A stretch of DNA of 48,987 nt. It comes from an uncultured Saprospiraceae bacterium (lineage in GTDB: Bacteria > Bacteroidota > Bacteroidia > Chitinophagales > Saprospiraceae). Position numbers and translations under genes: made by a program. Positions 38,046 to 46,373 of this stretch are shown here, piece by piece. The stretch spans positions 1 through 48,987 of the forward strand of contig CALDTZ010000109.1 of assembly GCA_937924805.1 (NCBI GenBank), written 5' to 3'. The stretch's first letter is position 1. Each line of letters starts with the position of its first letter. The notes below the pieces were generated by a model. That model searched no databases, was not told the origin of the DNA, and saw only the letters and a program-made list of their open reading frames with translations.

Positions 38046-39134
38046 ATGAAAATTCTTTTCATTTTAGAAAACTTCTACCCCAAAATTGGAGGAGTAGAAA
38101 CGTTATTCTGGAAACTGGCGAAAACGCTAAGTAAAAAAGGTTTTGAAGTAACCGTCTTTACAAGTGGTGCTGGAGATAATGTACCACAATCAGAAGAGAT
38201 TCATGGGTTTAAAATTATTAGAACATCATTCACAAATAGATACCTATTTACTTTTTTTACCTTATTCAAAGCATTTTCCTTAGCAAGAAAACATGATGTG
38301 GTGCATACTACTTCTTACAATGCTGCATTTCCGGCTTTTATTGCTGCGTCCTTAGCGAGAAAAAAAAGCCTAATAACCTTTCATGAAGCATGGAATAAGA
38401 TGTGGTTTTCTATGACAAGTTTCTCTTATTTTCAGCAAATTTTGCATTATTATTTTGAGAAAATGATTTTGTTTTTTCCTTTTACAAAATTTGTGGCGGT
38501 ATCAAATTATACAGAAGAAGCGCTTCAGTATGCAGGAATAAAGAACAAAAATTTAGTAAAAATATATAATGGATTAGATTACCATTTTTTAGAATCCCAA
38601 ATAGACCCTAAACTAGTCAAAGAGGATTATTATTTATTTTATGGTAGATTAGGAATCTCTAAAGGGATTCCAATATTATTAGATTCGATTTCTTATTTAA
38701 AAAAGATAAATAAGCCGATAAAATTGAAAATGATCGTTTCCTACCAAGACGATTCCTTTGATCAGCTAAAAAATGATTTAAAACAAAGAGGAATAGAACA
38801 CTTAGTGAAATTAGAAGATCAGATGGTTTATGAAGATTTAATTGTTCAAATTCAAAAGGCGAAATCAGTATTAATTCCTTCATTTACAGAAGGCTTTTGT
38901 TTTGTAGCTGCAGAGTGTATTGCATTAAATGCTCCAATAATACATTCAGGTAAAGGCGCATTAAAAGAAGTTGTTAGTGGTAAATTTGTGGAAATGGATT
39001 CTTTTGATGGGAACTCTTTAGCCGTTGCAATATTAAAGGCAGATTCAGGTCAATGGACAAAAACCGAAAAACGAAAATTTGAATTAGAAGATTCAATAGA
39101 GCAATACATTTCACTTTACAAAAGCTTAATTTAA
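38046..39134 (+). CDS. Glycosyltransferase family 4 enzyme (first)
   Basis: 362 residues, GT-B fold. The N-terminal half opens MKILFILENFYPKIGGVETL, the typical GT4 start with GGVE binding the acceptor side. The C-terminal donor half has FYGRLGISKGIPILLDS and the E-x7-E motif in PSFTEGFCFVAAECIALN. Such enzymes build cell-surface glycans from nucleotide sugars with retention of configuration. The sugar is not predictable. It is 4 bases after the DUF2304 gene and 6 bases before the next GT4 gene, so the three look like one operon. Confidence 0.85.
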   Translation: MKILFILENFYPKIGGVETLFWKLAKTLSKKGFEVTVFTSGAGDNVPQSEEIHGFKIIRTSFTNRYLFTFFTLFKAFSLARKHDVVHTTSYNAAFPAFIAASLARKKSLITFHEAWNKMWFSMTSFSYFQQILHYYFEKMILFFPFTKFVAVSNYTEEALQYAGIKNKNLVKIYNGLDYHFLESQIDPKLVKEDYYLFYGRLGISKGIPILLDSISYLKKINKPIKLKMIVSYQDDSFDQLKNDLKQRGIEHLVKLEDQMVYEDLIVQIQKAKSVLIPSFTEGFCFVAAECIALNAPIIHSGKGALKEVVSGKFVEMDSFDGNSLAVAILKADSGQWTKTEKRKFELEDSIEQYISLYKSLI

Positions 39135-39140
39135 AAAATT

Positions 39141-40208
39141 ATGAAATGTGCTTTTATTGCAGATTCAATTGTTAAACAAAAGGCGGGTATTGCTAAATAC
39201 AATACATGGTTGATGCATTGGTTATCTTCAACAATAAAAGATATACAATTAGATTGCATCGTTCCTGAAAATTCACCGTTTATTCCATATAAACAGACCG
39301 TAATTAAGAGTAAAAATGGGTTGACATTAAAATTGAGACTTTTTACTTCAATACCAAATTATATAAACAAAGAAAAGTTTACATTGGCTATTGAACCAGC
39401 CCATTTTGGTCCTTTTCGACTAAGAAAAAATGTCAAGCGGGTTACGGTTATTCATGATTTAACACCCATTTCTTATCCACAGTTTCATTCGTATGCAAGT
39501 AGCATTTTTCATAAGTGGCTGATTCCTAAAGTGATAAAAAATGCAGACATTATAATTACGAACTCAATTACAACAAAAAAAGAAATAATAGAAAGGTATA
39601 AAGTACAAGGAGCCAATATATTTCCCTTATATCCGAATATGGATAAAGTAAAAAAGACAGCAATTAGCTCAATACCTTCAGACTATTTACTTGCAATAGG
39701 TACTGTGGAGCCAAGAAAAAATTATTCCTTTTTACTAAATATTATGGATGCAGATGTTATTAAAAGATCTGGTCTAAAACTTATTATTATTGGCGGTAAA
39801 GGTTGGAAGTCTGGGCAAATTCATAAGCGATTTCAAGCAATGAGTAACGTGGAATACTTAGGGTATGTGGATGAACATAAAAAGAAATGGCTTTTAGAGA
39901 ATGCTCAGGCTTATATAAACACTTCCTTTTACGAAGGATTAGGTTTACCTGTTTTAGAAGCAATGTCATATGGTAAGCCATTGCTGCTCAGCAGTACTAA
40001 AGCGTTTAAGGAATTAGGACACAAGGGTGCATTATTTCCAGGTTTTAATATAATGGATTGGATAAAAACGATCTTGAATTTGAAGAATAATGAACAAGCG
40101 AGAATAGATTGTGGTAATATTGCATTAAATCGATTAGAAATGATACATTCAACGCATCGACAACAGTCCCTAAATCTGACTAATAGAATTCTTGAAATCA
40201 CAAAATAA
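39141..40208 (+). CDS. Glycosyltransferase family 4 enzyme (second)
   Basis: 355 residues, GT-B fold. It begins MKCAFIADSIVKQKAGIAKY, has VTVIHDLTPISYP and AIGTVEPRKNYSFLLNI, and the E-x7-E donor motif in FYEGLGLPVLEAMSYGKPLL. The pattern IHDLTPISYPQFHS followed by a K-N-A-D-x-I-I-T-N-S stretch is typical of mannosyl/rhamnosyl-type GT4 enzymes in O-antigen and exopolysaccharide loci. The specificity remains unknown. Its 3' end overlaps the GT2 frame if the latter starts at TTG 40192. Confidence 0.85.
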   Translation: MKCAFIADSIVKQKAGIAKYNTWLMHWLSSTIKDIQLDCIVPENSPFIPYKQTVIKSKNGLTLKLRLFTSIPNYINKEKFTLAIEPAHFGPFRLRKNVKRVTVIHDLTPISYPQFHSYASSIFHKWLIPKVIKNADIIITNSITTKKEIIERYKVQGANIFPLYPNMDKVKKTAISSIPSDYLLAIGTVEPRKNYSFLLNIMDADVIKRSGLKLIIIGGKGWKSGQIHKRFQAMSNVEYLGYVDEHKKKWLLENAQAYINTSFYEGLGLPVLEAMSYGKPLLLSSTKAFKELGHKGALFPGFNIMDWIKTILNLKNNEQARIDCGNIALNRLEMIHSTHRQQSLNLTNRILEITK

Positions 40209-41271
40209 AACATATCAAAAGGAACCCGTGATTCCCATCCTGATATTAAATTGGAATGGTTTAACGGATACACTGGAGTGTATTGATTCGGTCTTAAAAT
40301 TGGAGGAAGTCAATTTTAGAATTGTAATAGCAGATAATGGATCCACAGGGAATGACCAAACGCAATTAGAAATATTGTTCAGAAACCATCCAAACATTGA
40401 GCTTGTTTTCTTTAAAGAAAATCATGGTTTTACAAGAGCATATAATATTATGATGGAACAAGTATTAGTTCAGGAATATGTTCCTCCTTATATAGCCTTA
40501 CTAAATAATGATACTGCTGTCGATAAGAAATGGTTAACAAGCCTATTAAAAACGGCCATGTCAAGTGGGGCTGATATCGTGGCTTCTAAAATGATACAAT
40601 ATAATGATCATTCTAAACTAGATAATGTTGGTCACCGTATGATCAATACTGCAGAGGTAGTACCGATTGGTCACAAAGAACACCCAAGTGCATTTAATAG
40701 TGTTGAATCAAATTTCGGTGCTTGTGCAGGCGCTTGTTTATATAGTACAAAGATGTTAAATGATATCGGTGTATTTGATGAATATTTTAAGACTGGATAT
40801 GAAGATGCTGAAATTGGTGTTCGAGCTATTGTAGCAGGGTATAACGCCGTTTTAGCTCCAGATGCTGTAGTGTACCATAAAGTGAGTCAATCCGTTTCTA
40901 AGGTGTTTAATTTGGATTATTTGATTAAAATTCAACAAAACATTTATTACACATACTTCAAAATAATGCCCTTAGGCGTTATTTTATTGAGTTTGCCATT
41001 TCTAGTCATTAAATATATTCTTGTTTTATTAACACATACCTTCTTTTATAAAAAGAAACATAGGATCGTTCATGTTAAAGCAATAAAAAAAGTGTGGAAG
41101 GATAGAGATATCATTAAAAATAGAAGGAATCTTTTCAAAAGAAACCGCCGCTTGCGATCGAACTTTTCAATACTAAGAAAACAAACCTTTTTTCTTTGGT
41201 TTGATATCAAACGCTTCGTATCATACGTTTTTAAGAAAGAATCATCCGATTTTGATAAAGTAATGGATTAA
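40192..41271 (+). CDS. Glycosyltransferase family 2 enzyme (rhamnosyltransferase-like)
   Basis: 359 residues from TTG 40192, or 347 if it starts at GTG 40228. The GT-A domain shows IPILILNWNGLTDTLECIDS and IVIADNGSTGNDQTQ, the metal-binding LLNNDTAVDKKWL and the late acidic motif TGYEDAEIGVRAI. These resemble WbbL-like inverting rhamnosyltransferases. Near the end lies a hydrophobic segment (about 265-290, PLGVILLSLPFLVIKYILV) and then a very basic tail. It converges on the DPM1-like gene, with the last 4 bases shared. Confidence 0.83.
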   Translation: MKSQNKTYQKEPVIPILILNWNGLTDTLECIDSVLKLEEVNFRIVIADNGSTGNDQTQLEILFRNHPNIELVFFKENHGFTRAYNIMMEQVLVQEYVPPYIALLNNDTAVDKKWLTSLLKTAMSSGADIVASKMIQYNDHSKLDNVGHRMINTAEVVPIGHKEHPSAFNSVESNFGACAGACLYSTKMLNDIGVFDEYFKTGYEDAEIGVRAIVAGYNAVLAPDAVVYHKVSQSVSKVFNLDYLIKIQQNIYYTYFKIMPLGVILLSLPFLVIKYILVLLTHTFFYKKKHRIVHVKAIKKVWKDRDIIKNRRNLFKRNRRLRSNFSILRKQTFFLWFDIKRFVSYVFKKESSDFDKVMD

Positions 41272-41957
41272 AATGGCTTTAATAGTTTGGCTACCATTGC
41301 GATACCTGTAGCGAGGTTTTGACCTTTCTGCATGGTAGATTTGCTATATCGTACATTTACAGGTTCTTCCGAGATCTTTACTTTATTGATTTTTGCTTGT
41401 TTTATGATTTCAATACAAAATTCAAATCCATTGTGCGTTATGTTGAGTTTCTTAGCAAAGTTTCGGGATAATGCTTTTATCCCAGATTGGCTATCGGATA
41501 GATATACACCCGTAACAAAAAACGAAATTAGGTTTCCTACTTTATTATAAAATATTCTTGAAGATGGAATTTTATTTTTTTGAAGAAAACGACTGCCTAT
41601 AACCATGTCTGCCTCTTTTTCATAGATGCAAGTGACTAATTTAGTAAGGTCTTTTGGATCATGTTGATTATCAGCGTCAATGGTCAAAACCACTTTTGCT
41701 CCCCTCGAGATAGCATATTTAATTCCTGTATAAGTAGAAGCTCCAGGACCTAGGTTTATAACATGTGATAGGACGGTAACATTAGGGTAGGATTGTGCAA
41801 TCTTTTTTGTATCATCTGTACTAGCATCATCTACAACAATGATGTTATTAAAACCCTCTCCAAGGGTTTTATTTATCACATTGCCAATGTGAGACTGCTC
41901 ATTCATTGCTGGTATCACAACGAAGGCCGTTTCTTTATTTTCATTCTCAGGATACAA
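41268..41957 (-). CDS. DPM1-like glycosyltransferase family 2 (polyprenyl-phosphate sugar synthase type)
   Basis: 229 residues, GT-A fold without C-terminal membrane helices. Motifs are VVIPAMNEQSHIGNV, IIVVDDASTDDTKKIA, LTIDADNQHDPKDL (DAD metal site) and VIGSRFLQKN, followed by DSQSGIKALSRNF. The layout matches soluble dolichol/polyprenyl-phosphate mannosyl- or glucosyltransferases. It is the last gene of a minus-strand unit, 11 bases after the second GT-C-like gene. That fits a role in making a lipid-linked donor sugar for that membrane enzyme (inference). Confidence 0.82.
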   Translation of the reverse strand: MYPENENKETAFVVIPAMNEQSHIGNVINKTLGEGFNNIIVVDDASTDDTKKIAQSYPNVTVLSHVINLGPGASTYTGIKYAISRGAKVVLTIDADNQHDPKDLTKLVTCIYEKEADMVIGSRFLQKNKIPSSRIFYNKVGNLISFFVTGVYLSDSQSGIKALSRNFAKKLNITHNGFEFCIEIIKQAKINKVKISEEPVNVRYSKSTMQKGQNLATGIAMVAKLLKPF

Positions 41958-41968
41958 ATCCTTAATTT

Positions 41969-43351
41969 TTATAATATTTCATATATAGCAAATGAGCCAT
42001 AAACTTCTACTTTCCCAAATACGTCAAAAGCCGTTTGATTCGTAACCTCTCCATCTTTTATTACTTTAACCTGTCTATTGGTTGTAAGTAATCGAACTTT
42101 TGGATTTTTATAAACAAAATCTATCAATCCATTAAACTTATCTACCAGAGATTTCTCTGGGGTATTATCTAATGAAGGGGTATTTAGATCTATGATTAAA
42201 TACTTAAAACCATAAGCTTTTAAAATCTCAGATCTTTCAATTTTACTAGGTATTCTTTTTTCTAAACGTCTAAAAAAACCAAGTTGATTATCTAAAAATA
42301 CTCTATTATGATTATTTCTAATAAAATATGTAAAACTTGTACCTACTCTATAGACGAGACTTTTGTCTTCAAGGTTCACTTTTTTAAGAACATTACTTAG
42401 ATCTTTATAAAAATAATCAACAGTTTGGGTCTCGTTAATGTTACCAACCATCTGATTTAGGAATACATTATTCAACATTGTTTGTCCCAATAATGGGATT
42501 GGCGTACTCGGATTAATATTAGACATCCTTGAAATTAATCCTACACAAATCCATAAACCAAATAAGCTATAAAACCCTATTCTAGTATAGGATGCAACTT
42601 TCGTATCCTCTTCATTAGATGGCAATAATAATACCATACAAATTAGCCCTAATAAGAAAGCTAGGAATCCGTACCAAATGATGCCCGAAGAAAGAATATA
42701 CCAGAAAAAGGAAAAAATCCAAAAGAGAGATGCAACCAGAAATACATACCACTTACTTTGAAATCTGAATTGAAAATAAAGTAAAAATGAAAACCCTAAA
42801 AACAATAATAATACGAGTGGGTAAGTAATATAATCTCGATTTCCGGATATCTTATTACCAATATACTTTAAAGGGGTATAGAGTGTATTATTTAGGTTGT
42901 ACATTGATTTTACAACCTTTGTTGAAAATGCTTCACCATCAACATATTTGTAATGGTGCTTCCCATCTAAATTGCCGATTAGTTGACTGTTTTTATCTTC
43001 TAAAATAAATCCATTTGAAGAAGACATAATAAATAGTAATATCAATAGCAATGGCATCCCAATCGCGACCCATTTTTTTCGCCGATATTTAATCATAAAT
43101 AATAGAGGGATAAGCAATAAATACAAGAACCCTACATTTGTAAAATCACCTCTTACGTTAATATTCATGGATACATCATATGGAATCGAGAGATATCGAT
43201 ACATTAATGTTTCATACCCAAAGTATCGCTGAATCTCTTCTCGCTTTGAATCCCCTTGTTTATTTTGAGCATAAGATTCTACCGCCATCATTGAAAATAG
43301 AATAATTAAGGCAAGAACTAAGAATAGATTGGTTTTTGTTATTTTCCTCAT
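41969..43351 (-). CDS. Membrane protein, probable second half of a GT-C-type glycosyltransferase
   Basis: 460 residues. It starts with a hydrophobic segment (about 8-28) and a soluble loop. About seven more hydrophobic helices follow (for example GFLYLLLIPLLFMI, ITYPLVLLLFLGFSFLLYF, GFLAFLLGLICMVLLL). It ends in a soluble C-terminal domain (about 310-460) with YGFKYLIIDLNTPSLDN, like the extracytoplasmic ends of oligosaccharyl-transferase-type GT-C enzymes. Its ATG shares one base with the stop of the upstream gene. I do not recognise a named family. Confidence 0.65.
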   Translation of the reverse strand: MRKITKTNLFLVLALIILFSMMAVESYAQNKQGDSKREEIQRYFGYETLMYRYLSIPYDVSMNINVRGDFTNVGFLYLLLIPLLFMIKYRRKKWVAIGMPLLLILLFIMSSSNGFILEDKNSQLIGNLDGKHHYKYVDGEAFSTKVVKSMYNLNNTLYTPLKYIGNKISGNRDYITYPLVLLLFLGFSFLLYFQFRFQSKWYVFLVASLFWIFSFFWYILSSGIIWYGFLAFLLGLICMVLLLPSNEEDTKVASYTRIGFYSLFGLWICVGLISRMSNINPSTPIPLLGQTMLNNVFLNQMVGNINETQTVDYFYKDLSNVLKKVNLEDKSLVYRVGTSFTYFIRNNHNRVFLDNQLGFFRRLEKRIPSKIERSEILKAYGFKYLIIDLNTPSLDNTPEKSLVDKFNGLIDFVYKNPKVRLLTTNRQVKVIKDGEVTNQTAFDVFGKVEVYGSFAIYEIL

Positions 43352-44931
43352 TATTTCTTTTTCTTTTCTTCATAGTTTTTCAATAACTTCTGAATACTAA
43401 TAGAAGGCCCAGGAGATTTACCCATTAAAATCGTACTTGGGTTTGTAGATTTAGTTTCTATGTAGTTTTTTGTTAACCAAGGTGCTAACATTAGGATAAC
43501 CAGACCCACAATGATTGATGAGGTTTTAATCATAAACACAAATTTGGATCGATCTACAAAAAGCAAACTCCCAAATAAAATAACACCAATTATTAAGCAT
43601 GCATATTTTACATAATGGATACTTAAGTGATATTGACTTAACCCACTTACTGCATCAAATTGAGCAATTAAAACCACAGCCATCATCAAAAGGAAAATTG
43701 CAAGATAACCACGAAACTTAAAATAGATACCCCACAAAATTAACAATACAGAAAAAAGTAAATACAAATTAAGTAGCTTTATCGATGCACCAAAACCAAT
43801 AATTAAACCAAAGAAAATCACGGGTTTTAAAATGCTCTTAACGTTTATTTTTTCAATTTGTATTGATTTATTTTTGTGCAAAATATCAGCTAATAACAAG
43901 ATAGCCGCTATCTGAAATAACAACAAGCCAAAATCTATTTTCAACTCTACAAACATATGGTTAGCCATTGCAGGCGTAACAGCAAAAGCAAGTATAATTA
44001 GTAAGCTATTTACACTCGAAATATTAAAATATTGACGGCAAAGTTCGTAAACCCCAATCATAGCCATAATTCCTGCTGTAAACGATAACAATAGGGTGAC
44101 CGAAGCACTTTTAAAAACGATAAAACCTTGGGCTAAAAATAATTGCCAAGGGTAGGGTTGGAAACCTCTGATTAGACTTCCAGATTCACTAAGCAATTTG
44201 CTAATATTCATATAATAATTTCGTGAATCAAAGCCGACTGGGAATGGAGCAATATTTGACACAAAATTGATGCAAAGGAAAAATGTAAGAATAATAAATA
44301 AGACGGGCACCATCCAATGTTCTTTACCTCGTTCAAAAATTGGTTGAACAGTCAGTTTTTTTATTAAAACAAACGCGTATTTATAATTTAAAAAATAGGG
44401 CAAGAGCAAGAGTGGAATGATAATAAAACTTCTCAATAAGCCAAGAAGACCCAATACAAAGAGCAAAGTAATATGGAAAATAAGTCCGATAACTAAATCA
44501 ATGGTTATCGAATTAAATTTTTTAAGCTGAAACGAAAGCTTGGTATTTATAAATTGTCCAGCTATCATACTTGACATCCAAATAAATACGATTGCTAAAA
44601 AACCACCTAATGTTTTTCCCAATGCAGAAAATAAACCGCTCATTGAAAAAGTAATATTGGCAAATTGGAAATTAGAAGTTAGGATGAGAATAAAAAAGAC
44701 AATCATCAGAATACCAATTGTTAATCCATTCCATTTTTTCCCAAAAGCAAACTTCGATTTTGGGCTTGAAAGGAACCCAGTTATTCCTGCTATGCTTATA
44801 ACACCCAAAAGTAAAGGTGTAAACTTAAAATGGGCAAAAGCTAAGTTTATAATAGTACTCTTGTTATTATAATCCAATAAAATAACAGCTATCCAAAAGA
44901 TGGAAAAGACAAATACCCAAATTTTATTCAT
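43351..44931 (-). CDS. Membrane protein, probable first half of a GT-C-type glycosyltransferase
   Basis: About 526 residues with 12 or more hydrophobic helices. A periplasmic loop after one early helix reads PFPVGFDSRNYYMNISKLLS, with an Asp where GT-C enzymes keep the catalytic acidic residue of their first large loop. A later FVELKIDFGLLLFQIAAIL carries a second acidic pair. It ends in the cytosolic-looking tail LLKNYEEKKKK. The frame could start at TTG 44937, but ATG 44931 (MNKIWVFVF) is more likely and lies 20 bases from a -7 box. A link to lipid-linked sugar transfer is inferred from the downstream GT2. Confidence 0.68.
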   Translation of the reverse strand: MNKIWVFVFSIFWIAVILLDYNNKSTIINLAFAHFKFTPLLLGVISIAGITGFLSSPKSKFAFGKKWNGLTIGILMIVFFILILTSNFQFANITFSMSGLFSALGKTLGGFLAIVFIWMSSMIAGQFINTKLSFQLKKFNSITIDLVIGLIFHITLLFVLGLLGLLRSFIIIPLLLLPYFLNYKYAFVLIKKLTVQPIFERGKEHWMVPVLFIILTFFLCINFVSNIAPFPVGFDSRNYYMNISKLLSESGSLIRGFQPYPWQLFLAQGFIVFKSASVTLLLSFTAGIMAMIGVYELCRQYFNISSVNSLLIILAFAVTPAMANHMFVELKIDFGLLLFQIAAILLLADILHKNKSIQIEKINVKSILKPVIFFGLIIGFGASIKLLNLYLLFSVLLILWGIYFKFRGYLAIFLLMMAVVLIAQFDAVSGLSQYHLSIHYVKYACLIIGVILFGSLLFVDRSKFVFMIKTSSIIVGLVILMLAPWLTKNYIETKSTNPSTILMGKSPGPSISIQKLLKNYEEKKKK

Positions 44932-44951
44932 GCTCAACGTTAATTAATGTC

Positions 44952-44959
44952 AAAAGTAA
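44952..44959 (-). promoter_or_regulatory. -7 box of the minus-strand GT-C operon
   Basis: On the minus strand TACTTTTG fits TAnnTTTG exactly, with the same bases as the boxes before rpsL and rpsJ. It is 20 bases upstream of ATG 44931. A clear -33 TTG at the right distance is lacking. Confidence 0.4.
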
Positions 44960-45013
44960 AAATTTTGAAAGGGAATAATCACTCTTGCAAAAGAATTAAT
45001 ATAATTGTTATCA

Positions 45014-46177
45014 TTATTCAACTTGGAGTAAGAGTCCTTTAAGGTACCTACCTTCTTTGTGGAAGATATTTGTCGGATGATCCATTCCTTGAGATAGTTG
45101 TTTTAATACTCGAATTTTTCGTCCGCTTTCGATGGCTGCTGATCGTATCGTGTCAATGAAGAGTGGGGTATCAACAACTTGAGAACAAGAGAAAGTAAAA
45201 ACAAGTCCATTTGGGTTTACTTTTTTAATGGCTTTAATATTAAGTCTTTTATAAGCTTGTACCGCATTATGCTTTTTACGTATGTTTTTTGCAAAAGCTG
45301 GCGGATCGACAACTAAGATATCATAACAAGGAAAATCTTCCTTGTGTAGGATATTCATAATATCCTCTTTGATACCTTGGTGGGTACCTTTATACTTATT
45401 TAGTGAAATGTTTTTTTCGACAATCTCCATTGCTGGTTTCGAAATATCAATGGATGTAACCGTAGTCGCTCCAGCTTGTAATGCATATAATGAGAAACCG
45501 CCAGTGTAACAAAATAAATTGCAAACACTTTTGCCTTCACTATATTGAGCTAGTAAGTGTCTATTTTCTCTTTGGTCAAGAAAGAACCCTGTTTTTTGTC
45601 CACCAATAAGATCAATATGAAATTGAATACCATTTTCTAAAATAGTGGTGGAAGCAGTTTCGGGGTTCGTACTTTTGAAATCTGTTGAAACCCAATTCCC
45701 TGTACCTTTGGAAATAATATGATCATTCGAAATAGATAATGCTTCTTGTATAGCCTTTCTAATCTCTTTTTCAAATTGATAAATACCTAAGTTGTGAAAT
45801 TGTATGACCACATAATCGTTGTATACATCTACAATTAATCCTGAGATATTATCACCTTCCCCATTTATTAAACGATATGCGTTTGTTTGTTTATTAATGA
45901 TGTGCATGGATTTACGCAAGTCAAACGCGTTTTTAATTTTATTCACCCAAAACAAATGATTAATCGTTTTTTCTTCAAAACTCAATATTCGAACACAAAT
46001 ACTACCATTTGTCCAATACCCAATTCCTAAGAAATTGTCCCTATAATCTTTTATTTCTACTAATGTTCCATCATTTAGGTCTGTTTTTGAAGCAATTGCA
46101 CCAGAAAACACCCATGGATGCTTCCTTTTTATTGATAATTCTCGCGATTTTTTAAGCGATACAAAAGTTAAATTCAT
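45014..46177 (-). CDS. rlmI: Class I rRNA large-subunit methyltransferase (RlmI-like)
   Basis: 387 residues. By homology it methylates a cytosine C5 of 23S rRNA (m5C1962 in E. coli). The N-terminal PUA-like domain has SLKKSRELSIKRKHPWVFSG and LVEIKDYRDNFLGIGYW. The SAM-binding domain follows with KTGFFLDQRENRHLLAQY, SVCNLFCYTGGFSLYALQAG, ILVVDPPAFAKN and the catalytic-Cys region FTFSCSQVVDTPLF. The start is placed at MNLTFVSLKK; an ATG 12 bases earlier (46189) is possible. It diverges from the large surface-protein gene. Confidence 0.85.
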   Translation of the reverse strand: MNLTFVSLKKSRELSIKRKHPWVFSGAIASKTDLNDGTLVEIKDYRDNFLGIGYWTNGSICVRILSFEEKTINHLFWVNKIKNAFDLRKSMHIINKQTNAYRLINGEGDNISGLIVDVYNDYVVIQFHNLGIYQFEKEIRKAIQEALSISNDHIISKGTGNWVSTDFKSTNPETASTTILENGIQFHIDLIGGQKTGFFLDQRENRHLLAQYSEGKSVCNLFCYTGGFSLYALQAGATTVTSIDISKPAMEIVEKNISLNKYKGTHQGIKEDIMNILHKEDFPCYDILVVDPPAFAKNIRKKHNAVQAYKRLNIKAIKKVNPNGLVFTFSCSQVVDTPLFIDTIRSAAIESGRKIRVLKQLSQGMDHPTNIFHKEGRYLKGLLLQVE

Positions 46178-46228
46178 AACAAATAACATTTTTTTTTAAT
46201 ATATATGTCTCATATTTAAAATTGTTTA

Positions 46229-46236
46229 TATATTTG
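46229..46236 (+). promoter_or_regulatory. -7 box upstream of the SdrD_B/DUF11 surface protein
   Basis: TATATTTG fits TAnnTTTG exactly. No good -33 TTG is present. It would leave a leader of about 130 bases that contains the hairpin at 46313-46339. Confidence 0.35.
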
Positions 46237-46312
46237 CATTATATGTAATAGGTTAACTTAGCCTCTACATATATCCAAAACCGAACACACGTCCCCTCGT
46301 AAACAGTAAGTA

Positions 46313-46339
46313 ATATACTTCATGACTAAGGAAGTATAT
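46313..46339 (+). other. Leader hairpin before the surface-protein gene
   Basis: ATATACTTC (46313-46321) pairs with GAAGTATAT (46331-46339) in a perfect 9-bp stem with a 9-nt loop. A run of six T (46344-46349) follows four bases later. It resembles a weak terminator placed 35 bases before the start codon, so it could attenuate the gene or end a short leader RNA. Confidence 0.45.
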
Positions 46340-46373
46340 AAGGTTTTTTACAATTAATAACTAAGGTTAAAAA

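Noticed and set aside
43351..43372. A-rich tract before the GT-C junction as a programmed -1 frameshift site.
   Set aside because: No X-XXY-YYZ heptamer lies in the right frame, and there is no obvious downstream structure. Stop-start reinitiation explains the overlap more simply.
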